Of a DNA stretch of 64,000 nucleotides, positions 25,784-34,375 are shown piece after piece. Numbering within the stretch: the first letter of the stretch is position 1; each line of letters begins with the position of its first letter. The notes under the pieces were generated by a model that was not told the origin of the DNA, searched no databases, and saw only the letters and a list, made by a program, of their open reading frames with translations. Source of the DNA: JACVRW01 sp963734025 (GTDB lineage: Bacteria; Actinomycetota; Thermoleophilia; Solirubrobacterales; Thermoleophilaceae); contig CAVTFR010000006.1 in assembly GCA_963734025.1 (NCBI GenBank), positions 62,001 to 126,000 of the forward strand, in the 5' to 3' direction. Made by a program: the position numbers and the translations under genes.

Positions 25784-26728
25784 ATGCCCGACTACGGCCA
25801 TGAGATCGAGTTCGGGTACTTCCTGGTGCCGGACGCGAGCGATCCGCAGGGCGTGGTGGAGACGGCGGTGCTCGCCGACCGGCTCGGCTACGACCTGCTC
25901 GGCGTTCAGGACCACCCCTACCAGCGCCGGCACCTCGACGCACTGGCGCTGCTCGGCGTCCTTCTGGCCCGGACGCAGCGGATCCGCGTCTTCCAGGCCG
26001 TCGGAAACCTGCCGCTGCGCCCGCCCGCCGTATACGCGAAAGCGGCTGCGACGCTCGACCGGCTGAGCGGCGGCCGCTTCGAGGCCGGCCTCGGCGCCGG
26101 CGGCTACCTCGAGCCTGCGCACGCGATGGGCGCCCCGGCGCTCACCCCCGGCGAGAGCCTCGAGGCGCTCGAGGAGGCCGTTGCAATCCTCCGAGCGAGC
26201 TGGAGCGAGACCGCCGCGCTGCGCTACGACGGCCGCCACTACCGGCTGAACGGCATGAAGGCGGGCCCGCCGCCCGCCCACCCCATCTCGATCTGGCTCG
26301 GCGCCGCGAAGCCACGCGCGCTCGCGCTCACCGCGCGCCTGGCGGACGGCTGGGTCGCACCGCTCATGAACTACATGCCACCGGCGGAGAGCCGCCTCGC
26401 GCAGCAGGCGATCGATCGCGCCGCCCGCGATGCCGGCCGCGCCCCGGGCGCGATCCGCCGCATCGAGCTCGCGACGGGCGCGTTCACCGCCACGGCGCCA
26501 GCGCCCGCACGCGACACGGACCAGGCCATCGTCGGCCCACCCGAGCACTGGGCCGGGGTGCTGACGCACCTCTCGCTCGATCACGGCTTCGGTACCTTCG
26601 TGCTCGTCGCGCCCCCGGACCCGGACACGCTCACGACGTTCATAGAGGAGGTAGCCCCGGTGGTGCGGGAGCGGGTCGGCGCCGCGCGCGCCGGCACCGC
26701 CCCGGTCGTCGCGGAGCACGCCGCGTGA
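25784..26728 (+). CDS. LLM-class flavin-dependent oxidoreductase
   Basis: A 314-residue luciferase-like monooxygenase-fold protein: DRLGYDLLGVQDHPYQRRH, TLDRLSGGRFEAGLGAGGY and ISIWLGAAKPRALALTARLA are typical LLM segments. Members use FMNH2 or F420. The adjacent FMN reductase favours a two-component flavin monooxygenase, while actinobacterial relatives often use F420; the sequence alone does not decide. It starts on the base after the preceding TAG. Confidence 0.85.
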   Translation: MPDYGHEIEFGYFLVPDASDPQGVVETAVLADRLGYDLLGVQDHPYQRRHLDALALLGVLLARTQRIRVFQAVGNLPLRPPAVYAKAAATLDRLSGGRFEAGLGAGGYLEPAHAMGAPALTPGESLEALEEAVAILRASWSETAALRYDGRHYRLNGMKAGPPPAHPISIWLGAAKPRALALTARLADGWVAPLMNYMPPAESRLAQQAIDRAARDAGRAPGAIRRIELATGAFTATAPAPARDTDQAIVGPPEHWAGVLTHLSLDHGFGTFVLVAPPDPDTLTTFIEEVAPVVRERVGAARAGTAPVVAEHAA

Positions 26729-27279
26729 GCGCGCTCGACACGATGCCCGAGACCGTACGCGGCCGTGTGACCTACCGGCTGCTGCTCAGGGTCCACGCGG
26801 CGGTCCGGAGCGACCTGGAGCAGGTCGAACGACTCGCCGCGCGGACACTCGACGGTCTGCCTGCCGACGAGCTGACCGAGGAGCTCGAAGCGCTCAAGCG
26901 CAACGGCATGCTGTGGCGGCTGCAGCTCGACTGCCTCCGCTACTGCCGCTTCGTGCACAGCCACCACAACGCCGAGGACGTCGCGTTCTTCCCCGAGCTG
27001 CGCGCGACGAACCCGGCAATCAACCCCGTGATAGACCGGCTGGAAGCCGACCACCGGCGCGTGTCCGACGACCTCGACGCAGTCGAAGCCGCTGCCAGGG
27101 GCCTCGCGGACGACGAGGCCTTGCCGGCTCGAATGGCGGTCGCCTATGCCCTCCACGCGCTCGGCGAGCGGCTCCTCGCCCACCTGGACTACGAAGAGCA
27201 CAACCTCGAGGGGACTGTCATGCGCCTCCCGGATCACCTCCAGCCCGTGGAGGCGGATGGCGGCGATGGAGCCGCTTGA
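26725..27279 (+). CDS. hemerythrin HHE-domain protein
   Basis: A 184-residue four-helix-bundle protein with diiron ligand motifs: LLRVHAAVRSDLE, VHSHHNAEDVAFFPEL, EADHRRVSDDLD and LLAHLDYEEHNLE. Hemerythrin-like domains bind O2, NO or iron and often act in oxygen or nitrosative stress. GTG start overlaps the LLM stop (GTGA). Its place between a flavin oxidoreductase and a DsbA-like protein suggests a shared redox-defence task. Confidence 0.85.
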   Translation: MSALDTMPETVRGRVTYRLLLRVHAAVRSDLEQVERLAARTLDGLPADELTEELEALKRNGMLWRLQLDCLRYCRFVHSHHNAEDVAFFPELRATNPAINPVIDRLEADHRRVSDDLDAVEAAARGLADDEALPARMAVAYALHALGERLLAHLDYEEHNLEGTVMRLPDHLQPVEADGGDGAA

Positions 27280-27772
27280 CGAGGCCGTCGACCACGCTCG
27301 CGGGCCGTCGGCGGCGCCGCTGATCCTCGAGTACGGCGACTACGAGTGCCCCTACTCGCGCCGGGCGTATCGTGAGATCCAGCGCCTCGGCGGCCGGCCG
27401 GACGGGGGCGTGCGCTTCGCCTTTCGGCACTTCCCGCTGACCGAGATCCACCCGCACGCTCTCGCGGCAGCTGTTGCTGCCGAGGCGGCGGCGCTCCAGG
27501 GCGGGTTCTGGGAGATGCACGACCTGCTGTTCCATCGCCAGAAGGCGCTCGAGGACGATGACCTCCGCCGGTACGCCGCGGAGCTCGAGCTCGACGTGCC
27601 CCGCTTCGACGGCGATCGGAAGGCGCCCGCCACGCTGGAGCGCGTTCGCCGCGACGTCGAGAGCGGATTGGCATCCGGTGAGGTGCGCGGCACACCGACG
27701 CTCTTCATAGACAGTCTCGTGCACCGAGGCTCGTACGACGCGGCCGTGCTGATGGAGGCGCTGGCGCGATGA
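27257..27772 (+). CDS. DsbA-family thioredoxin-fold protein with a single-cysteine CPYS site
   Basis: A 171-residue DsbA-like protein. The active-site segment is EYGDYECPYSRRAYREIQ: only the first cysteine of CxxC is present (CPYS). The insertion domain (FRHFPLTEIHPHALAAAVAA, FWEMHDLLFHRQKALED) and the cis-proline loop GTPTLFID are intact. A single-cysteine site argues for a monothiol reaction such as deglutathionylation or peroxide reaction, not disulfide formation. No signal peptide. Two ATGs (27257 and 27266) are possible; GGAGG lies a few bases before the first. It overlaps the hemerythrin gene by 23 nt. Confidence 0.85.
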   Translation: MAAMEPLDEAVDHARGPSAAPLILEYGDYECPYSRRAYREIQRLGGRPDGGVRFAFRHFPLTEIHPHALAAAVAAEAAALQGGFWEMHDLLFHRQKALEDDDLRRYAAELELDVPRFDGDRKAPATLERVRRDVESGLASGEVRGTPTLFIDSLVHRGSYDAAVLMEALAR

Positions 27773-28728
27773 GCACGCTGCCGGAGCTACATCTCGGCGA
27801 CTGGCGCGCAACGAAGGACACGCTGCACCTGTACTGCCAGATCATCGGCAAGATCCGGCTGGCGACCACGGCCCCCCGCAACCACTGGTGGAACGCTCCG
27901 CTCTACGCCGACGTCCGCGGTCTTTCCACGCGACGCCTGCATCATCGCGATACGACCTTCGAGATCACGCTCGACTTCGTCGATCACGCCCTGATCATCC
28001 GCACCGCCGACGGCCGCACGGCCTCGATCGACCTCGGCGATGGGGTGCCGGTCGCGGACTTCGACAGGCGGATCCACGCGCAGCTCGCTGAACTCGGCGT
28101 CGACGTCGAGATCAAGGAGGAGCCGTTCGGAGTTCCGATGACGACGCCGTTCGCTCAGGACGTCGAGCACGGCTCATGGGATCGCGAGGCGATCGAGCGC
28201 TTCGGGCGGGTGCTCGACTGGTCGGATTCGGTGTTCGAGGAGTTCAGCGGCTGGTTCAACGGCAAGACGAGCCCGGTGCACCTGTTCTGGCACAGCCTCG
28301 ACCTCGCCGTCACTCGATTCTCAGGCCGACCTGGAGTGCCGCTCGACGCCGATCGCGTGACCCAGGAGGCCTACTCGCAGGAGCTCATCTCATTCGGATT
28401 CTGGGCCGGCGACGACAACGTGGGCGACGCCGCCTACTACTCCTACACGGCCCCGGAGCCAAAGGGCATACGCAATCAGCCGCTGTCGGTCGGCGACTGG
28501 ATCGAGTTCGGGCCGGGCTCGCTCGCCATCCTCCCGTACGAGTCCCTGCGCACCGCGCGCGACCCCCGAGCGACGCTGCTGGCGTTCTGCCAGAGCGCCT
28601 ACGAGGCCGGTGCCGGCCTCGCCGGCTGGGACACGCGCGGCTTCGAATCGAACTGGTGCCCTACCCCGGATCAGCTCGGAGAGCTGCGGGTCACGGCGGC
28701 CGCCGACTTCGGTCGCCCGCCCTCGTGA
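27769..28728 (+). CDS. DUF5996 family protein
   Basis: A 319-residue protein recognisable as DUF5996 from LHLYCQIIGKIRLATTAPRN, the conserved strand DTTFEITLDFVDHALIIRTA, SPVHLFWHSLDLAVTRFSGR, EAYSQELISFGFW and AILPYESLRTARDP. The function of the family is unknown. ATG overlaps the DsbA-like stop by 4 nt, so it belongs to the operon. Its stop codon abuts the 3' end of the tRNA gene on the other strand. Conserved histidines and tryptophans could form a ligand pocket, but this is speculation. Confidence 0.85.
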   Translation: MSTLPELHLGDWRATKDTLHLYCQIIGKIRLATTAPRNHWWNAPLYADVRGLSTRRLHHRDTTFEITLDFVDHALIIRTADGRTASIDLGDGVPVADFDRRIHAQLAELGVDVEIKEEPFGVPMTTPFAQDVEHGSWDREAIERFGRVLDWSDSVFEEFSGWFNGKTSPVHLFWHSLDLAVTRFSGRPGVPLDADRVTQEAYSQELISFGFWAGDDNVGDAAYYSYTAPEPKGIRNQPLSVGDWIEFGPGSLAILPYESLRTARDPRATLLAFCQSAYEAGAGLAGWDTRGFESNWCPTPDQLGELRVTAAADFGRPPS

Positions 28729-28801
28729 AGCGGACGACGGGCTTCGAACCCGCGACCTTCGGCTTGGGAAGCCGACGCTCTACCAACTGAGCTACGTCCG
28801 C
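28729..28801 (-). tRNA. tRNA-Gly (anticodon CCC)
   Basis: Full cloverleaf on the minus strand, 73 nt: 7-bp acceptor stem GCGGACG/CGUCCGC, D-arm GCUC-AGUUGGUA-GAGC, anticodon arm UCGGC-UUCCCAA-GCCGA, and T-arm GCGGG-UUCGAAG-CCCGU. The discriminator is U, as usual for bacterial tRNA-Gly. CCA is not encoded. The 3' end touches the stop codon of the convergent DUF5996 gene. Confidence 0.95.
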
Positions 28802-28845
28802 GTGGGGGGCGATTCTAGCCCTCCCCCTAAGGTTCGTGGCGGTCC

Positions 28846-29397
28846 ATGAGGAGGGTTCTCGCCCCGGTTCCGGTTGCCGTGATCTGCGTCGTTCTGGCGC
28901 TCGTCGCGCTGCTCGCGTACGGGCTCTCGCAGAACGAGCCGGACCGCAGCGTCGAGGACGCGCTTGCGCGCGGAGAGCTCGAGGCGGCGCCCGGGCTCGA
29001 GCTGCCGAAGCTGAGCGGGGGCGGCGAGCAATCGCTTGCCGACTACCGAGGCGAGGTCGTCGTCCTCAACTTCTGGGCGTCGTGGTGTGAGCCCTGCCGC
29101 GAGGAGTCGCCGCTGCTAGAGCGCTGGCACCGGCGGATGACGAAGAATGGCGGGACGGTGCTCGGCGTCGACGTTCTCGACGTGACCGGCGACGCCGAGG
29201 ACTTCATCGACGAGTACGGCCTCACCTATCCGATGCTGAAGGACAAGGACGGCGACGCGCTCGAGAGCTTCGGCGTCGTCGCCTACCCGGAGACCTTTGT
29301 GATCGATCGTGACGGGCGCATCGCGGCGGTCCGGCGCGGGCCCGTCGACGAGGCGTTCATGAGGGCCGAGGTGGCGCCGCTCCTGGGGCAGGCTTGA
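28846..29397 (+). CDS. TlpA/ResA/CcmG-like membrane-anchored thiol-disulfide reductase
   Basis: A 183-residue thioredoxin-fold protein anchored by an N-terminal helix (VPVAVICVVLALVALLAYGL, residues about 8-27). The active site is NFWASWCEPCREESPLLE (WCEPC), and the cis-proline region is YPETFVIDRDGR. With CcmH and CcdA next door, it is the likely reductant of apocytochrome c haem-binding cysteines outside the membrane. TAAGGT (28828-28833), 12 nt before the ATG, is a possible -10 box. Confidence 0.9.
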   Translation: MRRVLAPVPVAVICVVLALVALLAYGLSQNEPDRSVEDALARGELEAAPGLELPKLSGGGEQSLADYRGEVVVLNFWASWCEPCREESPLLERWHRRMTKNGGTVLGVDVLDVTGDAEDFIDEYGLTYPMLKDKDGDALESFGVVAYPETFVIDRDGRIAAVRRGPVDEAFMRAEVAPLLGQA

Positions 29398-29867
29398 GGC
29401 GCGCAGCGGGAATCGCCGCCGTGCTGCTGGCGCTGCTGGCGCTCGCCCCGGCCGCGCCGGCGCAGGAGTGCCCGCAGACGACGCTCGGGGACGTCGAGGA
29501 CGAGGTCATGTGTCCGGTCTGCGGAACGCCGCTCGGGCTCGCCACCGAGGCCCCGCAGGCACAGCGCGAGCGCGAGTACATCCAGGGCCTGATCGACGAC
29601 TGCCGCTCGAAGGACGAGATCAAGCAGGCGCTCGTGGCGCAGTTCGGCGATGAGGTCCTCGCGCTGCCCGGCGACGAGGGCGACGACAGCTTCGGCGACA
29701 TCCTCGTGTACGTGGTGCCGGCGCTCGGGATCCTGCTGGCGGCGGCCGGAATCGCCTTCGCGGTGGTGCGCTGGCGCGGCGCCGGACCCGGCCGTGGGCG
29801 GCCTGCTTCGGCCGCGGCCGCGGACAGCACGCGCGTCGACGACGACATGGAACGCTACGACCTGTGA
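29394..29867 (+). CDS. ccmH: cytochrome c maturation protein CcmH/CycL-like
   Basis: A 157-residue protein with an N-terminal signal/anchor, the haem-ligation motif VEDEVMCPVCGTPLGLA (CxxC, variant of LRCxxC), and a C-terminal transmembrane helix (FGDILVYVVPALGILLAAAGIAF region). CcmH presents reduced apocytochrome to the haem lyase. Start is TTG, overlapping the preceding stop as TTGA. A signal-peptide-like beginning supports this start. Confidence 0.85.
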   Translation: MRRAAGIAAVLLALLALAPAAPAQECPQTTLGDVEDEVMCPVCGTPLGLATEAPQAQREREYIQGLIDDCRSKDEIKQALVAQFGDEVLALPGDEGDDSFGDILVYVVPALGILLAAAGIAFAVVRWRGAGPGRGRPASAAAADSTRVDDDMERYDL

Positions 29868-30613
29868 TCGCCCAGGAAACCGTCGACACCACCGTGGTCG
29901 CGGCCTTCGCGGTTGGCTTCATCTCGTTCGTGTCGCCATGCGTGCTGCCGCTCGTGCCCGGCTACCTGTCGACGATCTCGGGCGTCTCGTTCGCCGACAT
30001 CCAGGAGGGCCGCGGGCGCGCCCAGGTGCTGGGCCCGGCCCTGCTCTTCTGCCTCGCGTTCACGGCGATGTTCGTCGCGCTCGGCATGACCGCGACCGGG
30101 CTCGGCCAGACGCTCCAGGACAACCGCCAGGTCCTGCGGCAGCTCTCCGGCGTCATCATCGCGCTGCTCGGCGTGCTCTTCATCGCGACGCTGTTCGTCC
30201 CCAAGCTGAACAAGGAGTGGCGCCCCGAAGAGCTCATGCGTCGCGCCCACACGGGCGGGCCGATCATCGCGGGGCTTGCGTTCGCGGTCGCCTGGCTTCC
30301 GTGCACGGGGCCGACGCTCGGCGCCATCCTCACCGCCGCCTCCACCGAGGACACGGTCGGGAAGGGCGGCGTGCTGCTCGCCTTCTACGCCTTCGGACTG
30401 GCCGTGCCGTTCATCCTCAGCGCGCTCGCCTTCACGACCTTCGCGGGCGTCTTCCGCTTCTTCCGCAACCACTACACGGCGATCACCCTCGTCTCGGGCA
30501 CCGTGCTGATCGTTATGGGCGTGCTGCTCTATACGAACGAGCTGACGCGGCTGAACGCCGAGGCGCTCCAGGTGATGGACGACCTCGGCATCAACTTCTT
30601 CAGCGAGATCTAG
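29864..30613 (+). CDS. ccdA: CcdA-type thiol-disulfide transporter
   Basis: A 249-residue protein with six predicted transmembrane helices. The two redox cysteines are in SFVSPCVLPLVPGYL and AVAWLPCTGPTLGAIL, exactly as in CcdA/DsbD-beta. It carries electrons from cytoplasmic thioredoxin to the TlpA-like protein for cytochrome c assembly. GTG start overlaps ccmH by 4 nt. Its TAG shares CTAG with the convergent LLM gene. No haem lyase (CcmF/ResB) follows here. Confidence 0.92.
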   Translation: MIAQETVDTTVVAAFAVGFISFVSPCVLPLVPGYLSTISGVSFADIQEGRGRAQVLGPALLFCLAFTAMFVALGMTATGLGQTLQDNRQVLRQLSGVIIALLGVLFIATLFVPKLNKEWRPEELMRRAHTGGPIIAGLAFAVAWLPCTGPTLGAILTAASTEDTVGKGGVLLAFYAFGLAVPFILSALAFTTFAGVFRFFRNHYTAITLVSGTVLIVMGVLLYTNELTRLNAEALQVMDDLGINFFSEI

Positions 30614-31554
30614 CCCAACTGCGGGATCAGCTCCCGCCCGATCAGCTCGACCGTGTCGATGTCGTCGTGCAGCAGGTGCTGCAGCATCACCCGCTGCGCC
30701 CCCGCCGCCTCCAATGCACGCAGCTGCTCTGCCGCCTCGTCGACGGTGCCCACCACGCCTGTGGCGCGGAGGCTGTCAAGCACGTCGTCGGGTTCCCGTC
30801 CCTGCCACTCGCCCAGGCGGGCGGCGCGCTCGCGCAGCTCGGCATCGTCGGCGCCGACGAGGATGCCCACCATCGCGCTGAAGCGGAAGGCGTCGCGGTC
30901 GCGGCCGGCGTCCTCCCAGGCGGCGGCGAAGGCGTCGCGGCGTTGCCGGATCTCATCGACCGATGCGCTCAAGGTGTTGTACTCGTCCGCCCACTGCGCG
31001 GCCAGCGCGAGACTTCGCCGGCCGCCTCTGCCACCCACGACGATCGGCGGGCGCGGGCGCTGCACCGGCTTGGGCCGCGCGTCGAGATCCGCGATCTCGT
31101 AGTGCTCGCCCCGGAACGAGAAGCGCTCGTCCGCGAACGACCGGGCCACGATCTCCATCTGCTCGGCCATGACGTCCATGCGCGTGCGCAGCGCGGCGAA
31201 CGGGAAGCCGTACGCACGGTGCTCTGGCTCGAGCCAGCCCGCGCCGATGCCGACCTCCACCCGCCCGCCCGACACCTGGTCGACCGTCGCCGCCGACTTC
31301 GCGAGCACCGACGGGTGCCGGAAGGTCGCGGGCGAGACGAGCGTGCCGAGCCTCAGCCGCGACGTGACCGGCGCCAGCGCGGCGAGCGTGGTCCACGCGT
31401 CGAGCGACCCGCGATCGGGCCTGCCCTGGACGGAGAGGTAGTGGTCGGAGCGGAACAGGGCCTCGTAGCCGTGTTCCTCACACGCGGCGGCGAGCGCCTT
31501 CCACGCTTCCCAGCTGACGCCCTCCTGGCCCTCGATCATGAGGCACACCCGCAT
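30610..31554 (-). CDS. F420-dependent-type LLM oxidoreductase
   Basis: A 314-residue LLM-fold protein of the F420-using type: start VCLMIEGQEGVSWEAWKALA, EALFRSDHYLS, SGGRVEVGIGAGWLEPEHRA and RPPIVVGGRGGRRSLALAAQ. It differs markedly from the LLM protein at 25784-26728. Substrate unknown. It lies 13 nt downstream of the MFS gene, so the two may be cotranscribed. Confidence 0.87.
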   Translation of the reverse strand: MRVCLMIEGQEGVSWEAWKALAAACEEHGYEALFRSDHYLSVQGRPDRGSLDAWTTLAALAPVTSRLRLGTLVSPATFRHPSVLAKSAATVDQVSGGRVEVGIGAGWLEPEHRAYGFPFAALRTRMDVMAEQMEIVARSFADERFSFRGEHYEIADLDARPKPVQRPRPPIVVGGRGGRRSLALAAQWADEYNTLSASVDEIRQRRDAFAAAWEDAGRDRDAFRFSAMVGILVGADDAELRERAARLGEWQGREPDDVLDSLRATGVVGTVDEAAEQLRALEAAGAQRVMLQHLLHDDIDTVELIGRELIPQLG

Positions 31555-31567
31555 CCCGGGCCGGAGG

Positions 31568-32713
31568 CTAACGGCGCACGGCGCTCGGGACGCGCACGGC
31601 GCCGCCGAGCAGCGCGGCCGCGAGGCACAGGAGCACGAGCACCGCGAGCCCGGCTCTCAGCCCTGCGACCTCCGAGATGCCGCCGATCATGGGCGGCCCG
31701 GCGAGGAAGCCGAGGTAGCCGCCCGCCGATACGGCGGCGACCGACGGGCCCGCCGTCTCGCCCTTGGCCGCACCCGCGCGCAGCGCAAGCGGGAACAGCC
31801 CGGCGAGCCCGACGCCCGCGCAGGCGAAGCCGAAGAGCGCGATCGCCGGAACCTGGGCCAGCAGAGCGATGCCGATGCCGGCCGCCGCGAGTGTGGCCCC
31901 GCCGCGGGCGAGGCGCACGGGACCGAGCGCCAGGTTGAGGCGATCCCCGAACAGGCGGCCGAAGCCCATCGTGAGCGAGAAGGCCGCAAGGCCGGCTGCC
32001 GCCGTCGACTCGCTGGCGTCGAGCTCGCTCTCGATGTAGACGGCCGACCAGTCGTTCACGGCGCCCTCGGTCAGCAGCACGCAGAACGCGAAGGCCCCCA
32101 CCAAGGCCAGCGCCTTGCTCGGCACCGCGAAGAGCGGCCCTTCGGGGGTCGCGTCCGCACCGGGTGGGAGCAGGAAGCGCCCCGCGACCAGCATGCTCGC
32201 CGCGCCCAGCGCCGCCATTGTGAAGAGGTGCGGCTCCACCTCCACCCCCGCGCCCGCGGCCACGCCGCCGAGCGCCGCTCCGCCCAGGGCGCCGAAGGAG
32301 AAGGCCGCGTGGAGGGTCGACAGGATCGGCCTCCCGAGCTGCTTCTCGACCGTCAGGCCGTGTGTGTTCATCGCGACGTCAAGCACGCCGTTCGCGAACC
32401 CGACGAACAGGAAGCTCACGGCCAGCGCCCCCCAGGAGCCGGCGAGCGCGATCGGCACCAGCCCGGCGGCGTAGCCCAGCCCGCCCACGATCACGAGCGG
32501 CCGGCTGCCCCGGCGGGCGATGAGCGGGCCCGCGAACAGCTGGCTCGACAGCAGCCCGACCATCGCGCAGAGGAGCGCAAGGCCGAGCGCACCGTCGCCG
32601 ATGTCCGTGCGCTCCTGGATCGCCGGCAGCCGCGAGAAGATCGATGCGAAGAGCGCGCCGTTCAGGGCGAAGACGGCGGTCACAGCCACTCGTGCGAGCT
32701 GCGGGGCGCTCAT
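31568..32713 (-). CDS. MFS transporter
   Basis: A 381-residue membrane protein with twelve helices, of the sugar/drug exporter-like MFS group (FSRLPAIQERTDIGDGALG, GLLSSQLFAGPLIARRGSRP, NGVLDVAMNTHGLTVEK). The last motif is typical of the FucP/YbjJ-like branch. ATG at 32713 chosen because TACGGT (32720-32725, minus strand) lies 6 nt upstream, the leaderless spacing seen elsewhere here; a GTG one codon earlier is also possible. Confidence 0.87.
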   Translation of the reverse strand: MSAPQLARVAVTAVFALNGALFASIFSRLPAIQERTDIGDGALGLALLCAMVGLLSSQLFAGPLIARRGSRPLVIVGGLGYAAGLVPIALAGSWGALAVSFLFVGFANGVLDVAMNTHGLTVEKQLGRPILSTLHAAFSFGALGGAALGGVAAGAGVEVEPHLFTMAALGAASMLVAGRFLLPPGADATPEGPLFAVPSKALALVGAFAFCVLLTEGAVNDWSAVYIESELDASESTAAAGLAAFSLTMGFGRLFGDRLNLALGPVRLARGGATLAAAGIGIALLAQVPAIALFGFACAGVGLAGLFPLALRAGAAKGETAGPSVAAVSAGGYLGFLAGPPMIGGISEVAGLRAGLAVLVLLCLAAALLGGAVRVPSAVRR

Positions 32714-32751
32714 CACCCGACCGTACCCGGTCCCTGCCGGACGACGATTCG

Positions 32752-34371
32752 CTACATCGACTCGGGCGCCTCGACCCCGAGCAGGTCGAGCGACTGCGCC
32801 AGCACGCGCTTGGCCAGCACGCAGATGACGATGCGAACGTCCTCGTCGCCGCCCTCCTCCGCCGCGCCGACGACCCGGCAGTCGCGGTAGAAGGCGGAGA
32901 AGTCCTGAGCGGTCTCGGTGGCGTAGGTGGTCAGCCGGTGTGGCGCGCGGCGCTCGGCGGCGTCGCGCACCTCGGCGGGCAGCTCGAGCAGCTTCTTGAC
33001 GAGCGCCCGGGCCGAGGGGTGGAAGCGCTCCGGGCTCGCGAGCAGGTCGGCGGCGAGCGCCGCCTCGACGCGCCCGTCGCCCGCCTTGCGCAGGATCGAG
33101 GCGATCCGCGCGTGGGCGTACTGCACGTAGTAGACGGGGTTGTCCTGCGACTGCTTGCGGGCGAGCTCGAGGTCGAGGTCGAGCGTCGTGTCGTTGCTGC
33201 GCGAGACGAGGAACCAGCGCGCCGCGTCGACGCCGATGTCGTCCAGCAGGTCGTCGAGCGTCGCGATCGCCCCGGCGCGCTTCGACATCTTCACGCGCTC
33301 GCCCGCCTCACTGAGGTTGACGAGCTGCATGATCACGATCTCGAACCTGTCGGGGTCGCCGCCGAGCGCCTGCCAGGCCGCACGCAGGCGGTCGATGTAG
33401 CCGTGGTGGTCCGCGCCCCACACGTCGAGCGCGCGGTCGTACTCGCGTCCGAGCTTGTGCATGTGGTAGGCGATGTCCGCCGCGAAGTAGGTGTAGTCGC
33501 CGGTCGAGCGCCGCAGCACGCGGTCCTTGTCGTCGCCGTAGGCGGTCGTGCGCAGCCAGAGGGCGTCCTCGTGCTCGTACAGGTCCCCCTGCTCGTCGAG
33601 GCGCCGGAGCGCGTCCTCGATCGCGCCCGACTCGTGCAGGCTGCGCTCGGAGAAGTACTCGTCCATGCTCACCCGGAAGCGGCCGAGCGCCGCGCGCACG
33701 CCCTCGAGCAAGAGCTCGATGCCGCGGCGGGCGAGCTCGTCGGGGTCGCCCTCGGCGGCGCCCTCGATGCGGCCGGCGAGCTCCGTCACGTAGTCGCCGA
33801 GGTAGCCCTCCTCGGGTGGCTCCTCTCCGCGCGCCCGGGCCCGGATCGACTCCCCGAAAAGCCGCACCTGGGTGCCCGTGTCGTTGATGTAGTACTCGCG
33901 CTCGACTTGGTTGCCGGCGCGCTCGAGCACCCTCGACAACGAATCGCCGTAGGCCGCGTGGCGCGCCGAGGCGACCGTCACGGGACCCGTGGGATTGGCG
34001 CTCACGAACTCGACGTTCACGTGCTCGCCGGCGTCGCCGCGGCCGAAGGCCTCGCCCGCCGCGCGCATCTCCGCGAGCGCGTCGAGGTACCAGCGGTCGG
34101 CCATGAACAGGTTGAGGAAGCCGGGCCCGGCGACCTCGACCCGCTCGACCGCGTCACCGAGCCGCTCGCCCAGCGCGTCACCGAGCCGCTCCGCCACCTC
34201 GCGCGGCTGCTCGCCGAGCGTGGGCGCGAGCAGCATGGCGGCGTTCGAGGAGTAGTCGCCGAAGTCGGCCTTCTTGGGCCGGTCGAGCCGCGCCGTGGCA
34301 AGGCTGCCGTTGCCGGCGAGGCCGGACGCCGTCTCCTCGACGGCAGTGGAGAGCTGGGCTACGGGATCCAT
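32752..34371 (-). CDS. argS: arginyl-tRNA synthetase with altered HIGH motif
   Basis: A 539-residue class I synthetase: N-terminal tRNA-recognition domain (DRPKKADFGDYSSNAAMLLA, PGFLNLFM), catalytic core VNVEFVSANPTGP, REYYINDTGTQV, YTYFAADIAYHMHKL, the KMSK-like loop GERVKMSKRAGA and a C-terminal DALR anticodon domain ending in the usual hydrophobic tail. The HIGH signature that normally follows NPTGP (as LHVGHGR) is here VTVASAR at 131-137, so both HIGH histidines are replaced (TVAS at 132-135). The protein is otherwise complete. ATG at 34371 lies just after the rlmH stop. Confidence 0.9.
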   Translation of the reverse strand: MDPVAQLSTAVEETASGLAGNGSLATARLDRPKKADFGDYSSNAAMLLAPTLGEQPREVAERLGDALGERLGDAVERVEVAGPGFLNLFMADRWYLDALAEMRAAGEAFGRGDAGEHVNVEFVSANPTGPVTVASARHAAYGDSLSRVLERAGNQVEREYYINDTGTQVRLFGESIRARARGEEPPEEGYLGDYVTELAGRIEGAAEGDPDELARRGIELLLEGVRAALGRFRVSMDEYFSERSLHESGAIEDALRRLDEQGDLYEHEDALWLRTTAYGDDKDRVLRRSTGDYTYFAADIAYHMHKLGREYDRALDVWGADHHGYIDRLRAAWQALGGDPDRFEIVIMQLVNLSEAGERVKMSKRAGAIATLDDLLDDIGVDAARWFLVSRSNDTTLDLDLELARKQSQDNPVYYVQYAHARIASILRKAGDGRVEAALAADLLASPERFHPSARALVKKLLELPAEVRDAAERRAPHRLTTYATETAQDFSAFYRDCRVVGAAEEGGDEDVRIVICVLAKRVLAQSLDLLGVEAPESM

Positions 34372-34375
34372 TGGC

